A stretch of 64,000 nucleotides of DNA from Miltoncostaea sp050249835 (GTDB lineage Bacteria > Actinomycetota > Thermoleophilia > Miltoncostaeales > Miltoncostaeaceae): assembly GCA_050249835.1 (NCBI GenBank), contig JBFWPT010000015.1, positions 1 to 64,000 of the forward strand. The letters run 5' to 3'. The translations under genes and the position numbers were made by a program. Each line of letters begins with the position of its first letter. Position 1 is the first letter of the stretch. The notes beneath the pieces are model-generated. The model was not told where the DNA came from. It did no database searches and saw only the letters and a list, made by a program, of their open reading frames with translations. Of this stretch, positions 33,061-40,577 are shown one piece after another.

Positions 33061-34561
33061 CGGGTCCGGCCGCCGAACCCGGCGCCGTCGCGGGCGCCCG
33101 GGCCTCGTGCTCGCCCAGCCGCAGGGTGCACGCCCCCACCGCGAGGGCGATGAACAGGAGCAGCGTGACCTGGATGAACGAGAACGCGTCGTAGGTGAAC
33201 ATGCCCACCGCGAACGCCGCGATCGAGGCGGCGCACGCCGTCGGCAGCCAGCCGTCCGGGGAGGGGTCCTCCTTGGCCGCCCGTCCCAGGCGCCGGACGA
33301 TGGCGACGATCAGCCAGAACCAGCCCAGCGCCCCGATGACGCCCGTCTCGAGCAGCGTCTTGAGCCACTGGTTGTCCAGGATCTGGGCGTTGGCGCGGTC
33401 GGCGTCGGTGATGCGGGTGCCGTAGCCCTGGCCGAACGCCGGGCTCTTGGCCAGCTCGTCGAAGGCCGGGCCGAGGTCGGCGACGCGACCGGCGCCGCGC
33501 TGGCCCGCCGCCCGCTCCTGGTCCGCGATCAGGCCGCCCTCGGGGAAGAAGGACTTCTTGAGGCTCCCCAGGGTCCCGGGCAGCGCGAGGTGCACGAGCA
33601 CCGGCAGCAGGACGAGGGCGGGGATCGCGAACTTCCGCACCTCCTTCGGGCGCAGGATGAAGAAGGTGATCGCCGCCACCCCCAGCATCACGATGCTCGT
33701 GCGCGAGACGGTGGAGAACGCCCCGAGCGTGAGCATCGCCGCGGGCACCCACCAGATCCGGCGCGCCGAGCGCCGCGCGAGGTACACCGCGAACGGCAGG
33801 AGCACGACGAGCGCCGCGCCGAGCGCGATGGGGTGCTGGGCCGAGCCGAACACCCGGAGCCGCCCGCCGCGCGTCTCCTCGTCGGGGAGGGCGGCGTTGT
33901 CGAGGAAGGGGACCACCCCTCCCAGCTGGTTGAAGACGTTCCACCGCGTGCGGGACTCGATGAGGGCGAAGAGCCCGACGACGGCCCCCGAGAGCACCAG
34001 CGTCCCGAGCAGGATGTCGATCGCGCGCCGCGTCCGGACGACGGACACGATCAGGTAGAAGAGCAGGAGGAAGCTCGCGAGGAACGTCAGGTCCTTGACG
34101 ACGTCCGTGCTGAGCTCCGCGACCCGCCCCGGGTTGGACAGCACGGACCCCACGACGCCCACGACGATGACCGCGATGGGCGCCTCGAAGCCGCTGCGCC
34201 GCAGGGTCACCCGCGGGTCCGCGAGGAGGCACGCGCCCCAGCCGATCACGATGAACGCGACCAGGATCCGGTACGGCTCGAGCTCGAACGGCAGCTCCAC
34301 GGGGATCGTGTAGCGCCGGATCGGGATGAACATGATGACCAGCGCGATCCCGGACAGCAGGACCGGCCAGCTCAGCAGCACCCGGTGCGCGAACGCGAGC
34401 GCGAGGCCCGCGACCACCAGGAAGGTGACCTCGAGCAGGGGCACGACGTCCGTGAACGCGACGGCCACGACCATGATCGCCGCGAGGACGGCGACCAGCG
34501 GCTTCCACGAGGGCACCGCCGGCGGGCGCTCGCCGGCGATGCGTATGTCGTGGGTGGTCAC
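33050..34561 (-). CDS. O-antigen ligase/Wzy-like polymerase
   Basis: A 503-aa integral membrane protein with about 12 hydrophobic segments and a large outside loop between LPGTLGSLKKSFFPEG and GWFWLIVAIV. In the second half, RVFGSAQHPIALGAALVVLL and TVSRTSIVMLG, followed by a GQGYGTRITD segment in the loop, fit the O-antigen ligase / Wzy / RfaL family (Wzy_C), which joins lipid-linked glycan units. It starts with a GTG 28 nt after the Wzz-like gene and is probably co-transcribed with it. Whether it polymerises or ligates cannot be told. Confidence 0.85.
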   Translation of the reverse strand: MTTHDIRIAGERPPAVPSWKPLVAVLAAIMVVAVAFTDVVPLLEVTFLVVAGLALAFAHRVLLSWPVLLSGIALVIMFIPIRRYTIPVELPFELEPYRILVAFIVIGWGACLLADPRVTLRRSGFEAPIAVIVVGVVGSVLSNPGRVAELSTDVVKDLTFLASFLLLFYLIVSVVRTRRAIDILLGTLVLSGAVVGLFALIESRTRWNVFNQLGGVVPFLDNAALPDEETRGGRLRVFGSAQHPIALGAALVVLLPFAVYLARRSARRIWWVPAAMLTLGAFSTVSRTSIVMLGVAAITFFILRPKEVRKFAIPALVLLPVLVHLALPGTLGSLKKSFFPEGGLIADQERAAGQRGAGRVADLGPAFDELAKSPAFGQGYGTRITDADRANAQILDNQWLKTLLETGVIGALGWFWLIVAIVRRLGRAAKEDPSPDGWLPTACAASIAAFAVGMFTYDAFSFIQVTLLLFIALAVGACTLRLGEHEARAPATAPGSAAGPARA

Positions 34562-34589
34562 CCGGGGGGCCGGCGGTCACCCACCGGGG

Positions 34590-35363
34590 TCAGCGCTGCT
34601 CGGACTCGCCCGGCACGCGGACGCGATCGCCCTCGGAGGCGATGATGTCGTCCGGGCGGATGTCCCGCCAGACGCCCTGCGGGTCGTCACCCGCCCGAGG
34701 AGGGCGGAGGTTGTTGAGCAGGAGGGCGAGCGCGAACGTCGCCGCCAGGATCGCGAGGAACACGATCGCCGGGGTCGTGATCGAGCGACCCTCCTCGAGG
34801 AGGGCGCCGTCGGGGGCGCGGAGCACGTTGAGGACGACGCGGTCGGCCGCCGGGATCTCGTTGCGGGCCTGCTCCTCGCGGATGAACTGCGCGAAGGCGT
34901 CGGACTGGCGCAGGGTCGTGTCGATCGCCGCCTCGGCGGTCGGCGCGAACGCCGTGATGCGGAGGATCGGCAGGCCGGCGCGGCCGCTGTTCGCCGTGAA
35001 CTGCTCGGCGACCACGTACCCCTCGATGGGCCCGTCCTGGAGCATGATCTCCCGGACCGGGTCGCTGTCGACGAGCTGCGCGTAGAGGGTGGTGAGACCG
35101 ATGAGCCGGTCGGGATCGGAGGTGACGGGCTCGTCGGCGGCCGGCGCCTCGGGGTCACCGAGCGTCGCGCGGCCCTCCGCGAAGCCCCGCTCGGTCACGA
35201 AGACGTCCTGATATGCCGAGTAGGTCTCGGACTGCCGGTAGCTGAGGCCCTCGCCGTCCACCTTGACGAACGAGAAGAAGGCCGCGGCGCAGGCGAGCAC
35301 CCACCCCGCGACGACGAGGTACCGGTATCTCCAGAGCACGCGTCCGAGGAGCCGTAGGTCCAT
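34590..35363 (-). CDS. Wzz-like chain-length determinant protein
   Basis: A 257-aa protein with the Wzz/polysaccharide co-polymerase layout: short cytoplasmic N-terminus, membrane helix (residues about 14-33, YLVVAGWVLACAAAFFSFV), a mostly helical outside domain of about 170 residues, and a second helix (AIVFLAILAATFALALLLNN). It sets polymer length together with the Wzy-like protein encoded next. No C-terminal tyrosine kinase domain is attached, so it is the kinase-free type. AAGGGA precedes the ATG at 35363. Confidence 0.8.
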   Translation of the reverse strand: MDLRLLGRVLWRYRYLVVAGWVLACAAAFFSFVKVDGEGLSYRQSETYSAYQDVFVTERGFAEGRATLGDPEAPAADEPVTSDPDRLIGLTTLYAQLVDSDPVREIMLQDGPIEGYVVAEQFTANSGRAGLPILRITAFAPTAEAAIDTTLRQSDAFAQFIREEQARNEIPAADRVVLNVLRAPDGALLEEGRSITTPAIVFLAILAATFALALLLNNLRPPRAGDDPQGVWRDIRPDDIIASEGDRVRVPGESEQR

Positions 35364-35432
35364 CAGAATCCCTTCCCAACGAGCATCGGTTGCCGCGACC
35401 GGTCCGCGCGACCTGCCACCGGCTCTGGCGAT

Positions 35433-35461
35433 GGTAGGTCATCCCGCCTTTTCGTCCTACC
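35433..35461. promoter_or_regulatory. Inverted repeat in the divergent Wzz/PssD intergenic region
   Basis: GGTAGG (35433-35438) and CCTACC (35456-35461) flank a 17-nt spacer in the 245-bp gap between the divergent genes at 35363 and 35609. It could be an operator. Nothing else in that gap stands out. Confidence 0.25.
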
Positions 35462-35608
35462 GGCCGAACGGGGCGACCGCGGGCGTCGCAACCACCCATT
35501 CGGTCAGTCCCAGGCGGCTCAGCGGTCCATCGGCAGGACGGTGGGGACCCTTTACATTCCAGCGGTGTCACCCGTGGGACGGCCATCGACGAGCGGAGCC
35601 AGGTCGGC

Positions 35609-36091
35609 ATGAGTGACGAGGCGGACCGGCGGCGCGACCTGCTGCTCGTGTGCTCATCCGGGGGCCATCTGTTGCAGATGGTTGCGCTGCGCCCGGCCTG
35701 GGAGGGGCTCTCGCGGACCTGGGTCACCTTCGACAAGAGCGACGCGCGGTCGCTGCTCGTCGGCGAGCGGGGGATCTTCGCCCACGGCCCGACGAACCGG
35801 AACGTCCCGAACCTCCTCCGCAACCTGGTGCTGGCGTGGCGCGTGCTGCGAACCCTCCGCCCCCGGGTCGTCATGACCACCGGCGCGGGCGTCGCGGTGC
35901 CGTTCGCCTGGCTCGGCCGGCTGATGGGCGCCCGCGTGGTGTACGTGGAGAGCTTCACCCGCATCGACACGGTCTCGCTGAGCTGCCGGATGATCCGGCC
36001 CGTCGCGGACCGCGTCTACGTCCAGTGGCCCGAGATGCTCGAGGTCGTCCCCGGGTCCGTCCACGCCGGAAACGTCTTCTTCGACGCATGA
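35609..36091 (+). CDS. Alg14/PssD-like glycosyltransferase subunit
   Basis: A 160-aa protein of the Alg14/PssD/CpsF family, the membrane-anchoring half of a two-part GT28-like glycosyltransferase. Marks are LLVCSSGGHLLQMVAL near the N-terminus, MTTGAGVAVPFAWLGR and VVYVESFTRIDTVSL. It works with the protein encoded downstream, with which it overlaps by ATGA. Pairs like this add the second sugar to a polyprenyl-linked first sugar. Confidence 0.88.
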   Translation: MSDEADRRRDLLLVCSSGGHLLQMVALRPAWEGLSRTWVTFDKSDARSLLVGERGIFAHGPTNRNVPNLLRNLVLAWRVLRTLRPRVVMTTGAGVAVPFAWLGRLMGARVVYVESFTRIDTVSLSCRMIRPVADRVYVQWPEMLEVVPGSVHAGNVFFDA

Positions 36092-36567
36092 TCTTCGTCA
36101 CCGTGGGGACGAACGAGGCCACCTTCGACCGCCTGCTCGGCGGGATCCGCGACATGCCCGACGGCGAGGAGCTGATCGTCCAGCACGGGCCGTCGGCCGT
36201 CCGCCCCCCCGGGGCGCGGTGCCTCGAGTTCCTCCCCTTCGACGAGCTGGTGGGGATCGTCCGCCGGGCGCGGGTGGTGGTGACCCACGCCGGGGTGGGA
36301 TCGATCGTCGTCTGCCTCGCCAACGGCCACCGCCCGATCGTCGTCCCCCGGCTCCACCGGCACGGGGAGGCGGTCGACGACCACCAGCTGCCCCTGTGCC
36401 ACCGCCTGGCCGAGGCCGGGCTCGTGACGGTGGTCGAGGAGGTCGACCGGCTCCCGGCGGCGGTGGCCGGCCACGGGGGCCCGCGGGAGGGCTCCGGCCC
36501 CAAGGCGTCACGGCTCGCCGGCCACCTGCGCGGCTACCTGGAGGGCGTCGTCCGGGGAGGCGCATGA
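36088..36567 (+). CDS. Alg13/PssE-like glycosyltransferase catalytic subunit
   Basis: A 159-aa catalytic half of the two-part glycosyltransferase. It starts with the family signature MIFVTVGTNEATFDRLL and has VVVTHAGVGSIVVCLANGHR, the UDP-sugar site, followed by VVPRLHRHGEAVDDHQ. It matches the C-terminal half of MurG-like enzymes. It overlaps PssD upstream and the flippase gene downstream by ATGA, so all three are translated together. Confidence 0.9.
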   Translation: MIFVTVGTNEATFDRLLGGIRDMPDGEELIVQHGPSAVRPPGARCLEFLPFDELVGIVRRARVVVTHAGVGSIVVCLANGHRPIVVPRLHRHGEAVDDHQLPLCHRLAEAGLVTVVEEVDRLPAAVAGHGGPREGSGPKASRLAGHLRGYLEGVVRGGA

Positions 36568-38690
36568 GCCTGCGCCGCGCCCTCACGGCGGTCGCCGCCG
36601 CGGCCGGGCTCGCCCTCGTGGCGGCGCCGGTCGCCGCGCAGGCCCCGCCGGAACCCTCCCTCCCCGCTCCCGATCAGCCGCCCCCCGTGGCGGCGCCGGA
36701 CCGGCCCACGCCCGCCCCGGTGCCGGCGGCGCCGTCGCCCTCGCCGGCCCGGGATACCCCGGAGGCCCCGCCGGCCGCGACGGAGCCGGCCGCGCCCGCG
36801 CCGCCGACCGCCGCCGAGCTCCGGCGGCGCGCCGAGGCCCGCGCGAAGGCCGCCGAGGAGCGCGCCCGGCAGGCCGCCGAGCGCCGGCGGGCCGACCTCG
36901 AGAGGGCCCGCTCGCGGGCGGACGCCTCGCTCCGGGCGCGGGCCGACCTGGAGGCGCTCGTGCCCCCCGCCCGCGCCACCCGAGCCCCCGATGAGGGCGT
37001 CGGGCTCGTCCCGGTGCTCGCGGTCCTCGGCCTGATCGCCGTGCCCGTCGCGGGCCTCGCGATGGCGGGCCGGCGGCGCCGGCCCCGGCGGGAGCGGTCC
37101 CCGGGGGCGGTCATCGTCGGGAACGCGGCGGCCGAGACGGCGTCGACCGTCGCAGGCCCGCAGGCCGGGGCGTCCGCCGGCGGCGCCGGCGGCGGGGGCG
37201 GCGCGGGCGGCGGCGACCTGAAGCGCCGGGTGGTCGGCGGCATCAAGTGGAAGGCCGCGTCGGCGATCACCACCCAGGTGTCCCGCATGGCGGTCGGCAT
37301 CCTGCTCGCCCGCCTCCTGACCCCGGCCGACTTCGGGATGGCCGCCGCCGTGCTCGTGCTCGCGGGGCTCGCCGCGGTGTTCGTCGACCCGGCCCTCGGG
37401 ACCGCCCTCATCCAGCGCAAGACCATCACCGAGCGCGACCGGTCCACCATCTTCTGGATCAGCGCCGGCCTGGGCGGGCTCTTCACGATCGTCTTCATCG
37501 CGGCGTCGGGGGCGCTCGCCTCGTTCTACAACGAGCCGGATCTCCAGCCGCTGTTCGCCGTCTTCGCATTCACGTTCCTGCTGATGGGCCTCCAGACCAC
37601 CCAGGCGACCCTCATGTCGCGCGAGATGCAGTTCCGCAGCCTGGAGCTCCGGATGATCGCCGCCACGGTCGCCGGCGGCGTCGTCGGCATCGCCACCGCC
37701 CTCGCGGGGTTCGGCGCGTGGGCGCTCATCTGGCAGGCGCTCACGGTCTCGGCCGTGTCCACCGCGCTGCTCTGGTTCTTCTCCGACTGGCGGCCGCACT
37801 TCATGTTCTCGCGCCAGAGCGTGCGCGACCTGGGCGGCAACGGAATGCGGGCCTACGGCACCAAGGTCGTCTGGTTCCTGAACCAGAACACCGACACCAT
37901 CCTCATCGCGCGCTTCCTCGGCCCCGCGAGCCTCGGGCTCTACGCCCTCGCCTTCAACCTGATGCTCTTCCCGATCAGCCGCATCGCGACGCCGATCCGG
38001 AGCGTCCTCTTCCCCGCCTTCTCGACCATCCAGGACGAGCGCGAGCGGCTCGCCGGGGGGTGGCTGCGCGGGAGCCGGCTGATCGCCGCGGTCGCGATGC
38101 CGGTCATGCTGGGGATGATCGTCGTGGCCCCCGACTTCGTGCCGGTCGTGCTCGGCGACCGCTGGAACGACGCCGTGCCCGTCCTGCAGATCCTCGCCGT
38201 CGTGGGCCTCGTGCAGGCGCTCCAGACGATCGGCGGCAGCGCGCTCAACGCGATCGGGCGCTTCGGCACGGTCCTGCGCTTCACGGTGGCGGCGTACGTC
38301 GCGAACATCATCGCCTTCGTCGCCGGCCTGCACTGGGGCATCGTCGGCGTCGCCACGGCGTACGCCATCGCCACCGTCGCGCTGTTCCCGGTGTTCACCG
38401 TCGTCGTCGCGCGCGGGCTCGGGGTGCGGACGACCCGGTTCGCCGGCGCGCTGTCGGGGGTCGTGCAGGCGACCCTGCTGATGACCGGCGCCGTCCTCGG
38501 CACCCGCCTCCTCCTGGTCGAGGCGGGGGTGCCGACCGGGCTGCGGCTGATCGCCTGCATCGCCGTCGGCGCGGTCGCCTACCTCGCTGCGTGCGCCTGG
38601 AGGGCGCCCGAGCTGCGCGGGGAGTTGCGCGCCCTGCGGGCCGGCCGGGGGAAGACCGCCACGGTCCCGGTGGACCCGGTCTCCGCCTGA
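36564..38690 (+). CDS. Wzx-type flippase with an unusual N-terminal extension
   Basis: A 708-aa protein. Residues about 220-690 are a MOP-superfamily polysaccharide flippase (GIKWKAASAITTQVSRMAVG, about 12-14 helices, MGLQTTQATLMSREMQFR) that moves lipid-linked glycan units across the membrane. The first 219 residues are unusual: a signal-like helix (residues 1-26), a Pro/Ala-rich stretch, a charged Ala/Arg/Glu coiled coil (84-131), a membrane helix (146-169), a basic patch and a Gly/Ala linker (203-217). The frame is continuous, so this is a real fusion or a very long leader. ATGA overlap with the PssE gene fixes the start. Confidence 0.85.
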   Translation: MSLRRALTAVAAAAGLALVAAPVAAQAPPEPSLPAPDQPPPVAAPDRPTPAPVPAAPSPSPARDTPEAPPAATEPAAPAPPTAAELRRRAEARAKAAEERARQAAERRRADLERARSRADASLRARADLEALVPPARATRAPDEGVGLVPVLAVLGLIAVPVAGLAMAGRRRRPRRERSPGAVIVGNAAAETASTVAGPQAGASAGGAGGGGGAGGGDLKRRVVGGIKWKAASAITTQVSRMAVGILLARLLTPADFGMAAAVLVLAGLAAVFVDPALGTALIQRKTITERDRSTIFWISAGLGGLFTIVFIAASGALASFYNEPDLQPLFAVFAFTFLLMGLQTTQATLMSREMQFRSLELRMIAATVAGGVVGIATALAGFGAWALIWQALTVSAVSTALLWFFSDWRPHFMFSRQSVRDLGGNGMRAYGTKVVWFLNQNTDTILIARFLGPASLGLYALAFNLMLFPISRIATPIRSVLFPAFSTIQDERERLAGGWLRGSRLIAAVAMPVMLGMIVVAPDFVPVVLGDRWNDAVPVLQILAVVGLVQALQTIGGSALNAIGRFGTVLRFTVAAYVANIIAFVAGLHWGIVGVATAYAIATVALFPVFTVVVARGLGVRTTRFAGALSGVVQATLLMTGAVLGTRLLLVEAGVPTGLRLIACIAVGAVAYLAACAWRAPELRGELRALRAGRGKTATVPVDPVSA

Positions 38691-38697
38691 CCGCGGG

Positions 38698-39642
38698 TCA
38701 GGTCCGGGTGATCCTCCGGCGGATCGATCCGCCGACGGCGGCGGCGAAGCCCCGGGGGCTCACGCGCGCGCCCGCCGCCATCTCCCGGGCGGTGCCGGCC
38801 GCGTCCCGCCGCCGCGCCGCGATGCCGGCGAGCCGCAGGTGGGCGAAGCCGAGCCGGCGGCGCACCTCGCGGCGGTCCTCGGGCCGCAGGGGCGACCGGT
38901 CGAGGACGTCTTCGTAGAGGGCCACGGTGCAGTCCCAGTAGACGAGGCTCCTGCCGTCGTGCCGGTCGATCAGGCGGGTGCCGGTGTCGTCGTCGCTCGT
39001 CATGCGGGCCCCGGCGCCCGGCACCGCGCAGGCCGGGTGCCCGAGGCCGAGCGCGAGGAACAGGTGGGTGTCGTGGCGGCGGGTCAGCCCCTCCCGCAGC
39101 CCGCCCGCGCGCACGTAGGTGTCGCGGTCGAAGACCGTGGCCTGCAGCATCATGGGCTGGCGGGCCATCATCACCCACTCGGACGCGTCGCCGCGGATCT
39201 CCTGCGGTGGGGCCGCGCGCATGCCGCAGAGGTCCCACAGGCGCTGGCGGCCCTCGAGCGCCGTGCGGGTGACGTCGCCGAAGTAGAAGCCGGCGGACCC
39301 GCCGGTCGCGGCGATCGCCCGCTCCATCGCCGCGAGGTGGCCCGCCTCCCAGACGTCGTCGGAGTCGAGGAAGGCGATCCAGCGGCCGCGGGCCTCGTGG
39401 ACGCCGCGGTTGCGGGCCGCGGCGCCGCCCGCGTTCTCCTGGCGCACGTACCGGACCGCGTCGCCGAAGGCGGCGACCCGCTCCGACGTGTCGTCGACGG
39501 ACCCGTCGTCCACGACGATCACCTCGTCGGGCGGCCGCTCCTGCGCCAGGGCGCTCTCGATCGCGCGCGTCACCAGCGCGGCCCGGTTGTACGTGGGGAT
39601 CACGGCCGAGATCGTGATCGGGCCGGGGGTGGCGCCGGTCAC
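38698..39642 (-). CDS. GT2 glycosyltransferase
   Basis: A 314-aa GT-A family 2 enzyme with SAVIPTYNRAALVTRAIESA, VIVVDDGSVDDT, NAGGAAARNRGV and the metal motif FLDSDDVW. The second half has LTRRHDTHLFLAL and ends in a basic segment that may touch the membrane. The GTG start overlaps the stop of the upstream GT2 gene (GTGA). Its end lies 7 nt from the convergent flippase gene, with a small hairpin at 38686-38702. Confidence 0.88.
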   Translation of the reverse strand: MTGATPGPITISAVIPTYNRAALVTRAIESALAQERPPDEVIVVDDGSVDDTSERVAAFGDAVRYVRQENAGGAAARNRGVHEARGRWIAFLDSDDVWEAGHLAAMERAIAATGGSAGFYFGDVTRTALEGRQRLWDLCGMRAAPPQEIRGDASEWVMMARQPMMLQATVFDRDTYVRAGGLREGLTRRHDTHLFLALGLGHPACAVPGAGARMTSDDDTGTRLIDRHDGRSLVYWDCTVALYEDVLDRSPLRPEDRREVRRRLGFAHLRLAGIAARRRDAAGTAREMAAGARVSPRGFAAAVGGSIRRRITRT

Positions 39643-40568
39643 GAGGGCGCGGCCCCCGCCCGCGGCCGCCCCGCGACCCGTCGCGCGGCCTCCGCCCTGC
39701 ACTCGCCGGCGATGACGCGCCAGCGGCGCTCCGTCGCCAGCCAGCGGGCGACGACCGCGGCGCAGCGCGCCCGCTCGGTCACGCCGAGCGGGGCCCGGGC
39801 GACGGCGCCGGCGACACCCCGGGCGACGCGGGTGCGCGGCAGCGGGGCGCGCCCCGCCGAGGCCTCGTCGAACCAGCGCGCCCGCTCCTCGGGCGTGACG
39901 TTCGCCTCGCGCGACGACCCGGCGTGGCGGCGGCGCAGGAAGAGCGGGTCGGGCACCCGCGCCATCTCGCCGGCCAGCGCGAGCTCCACGAGCAGCACCT
40001 TGTCCGACGACTCGTAGCCGCCGATCAGGCGCGTGCGGCGCAGCGCCTCCGTGCGGATGACGCCGAAGACCGGGGCGCAGTTGACGATGTAGGAGTCCCG
40101 GCCGAGGAGCAGCTCGGCGAGCCGCTCGTGCGGGGAGCCTCCGCGCCAGGGCGCGGTGACGGGCAGCCCCGTGGGCTCGCCGCGCTCGTCGATGGTCCGC
40201 GCCTCGGCGAACGCGAGGACGGTGCCCGCGGGCGCGGCCCGGAGCGCCGCGACGCAGCGCTCGACGAGGTCGGGGGCCAGGGCGTCGTCGTGCGAGGCCC
40301 ACCGGAACAGCCCGCCGCGGGCCATGCCCACCAGCGCGTTGTAGTTCGGGGCCGCGCCCAGATTCCTCTCGTTGCGGACGTACCTCACGCGCGGATCGCG
40401 AGCCGCGTACGCGCGGCAGATGTCCTCCGTGCCGTCCGTCGAGGCGTTGTCCGAGATGACCACCTCGAGCTCGCCCCAGGTCTGGCCCAGCACGGAGTCG
40501 AGGGCCGCCTCGAGGTAGGCCTCCCCGTCGAAGACGGGCACGCCGATGGTGACGAGCGGTCGGGGCAC
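39639..40568 (-). CDS. GT2 glycosyltransferase
   Basis: A 309-aa GT-A family 2 enzyme with VTIGVPVFDGEAYLEAALDS, VVISDNASTDGTEDI, NLGAAPNYNALV and WASHDDALAPD. It is typical of glycan-assembly transferases in polysaccharide loci. It starts with a GTG 9 nt after the end of the large secreted protein gene at 40578 and overlaps the next GT2 gene by GTGA. Confidence 0.88.
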   Translation of the reverse strand: MPRPLVTIGVPVFDGEAYLEAALDSVLGQTWGELEVVISDNASTDGTEDICRAYAARDPRVRYVRNERNLGAAPNYNALVGMARGGLFRWASHDDALAPDLVERCVAALRAAPAGTVLAFAEARTIDERGEPTGLPVTAPWRGGSPHERLAELLLGRDSYIVNCAPVFGVIRTEALRRTRLIGGYESSDKVLLVELALAGEMARVPDPLFLRRRHAGSSREANVTPEERARWFDEASAGRAPLPRTRVARGVAGAVARAPLGVTERARCAAVVARWLATERRWRVIAGECRAEAARRVAGRPRAGAAPS

Positions 40569-40577
40569 GATCCGAGG

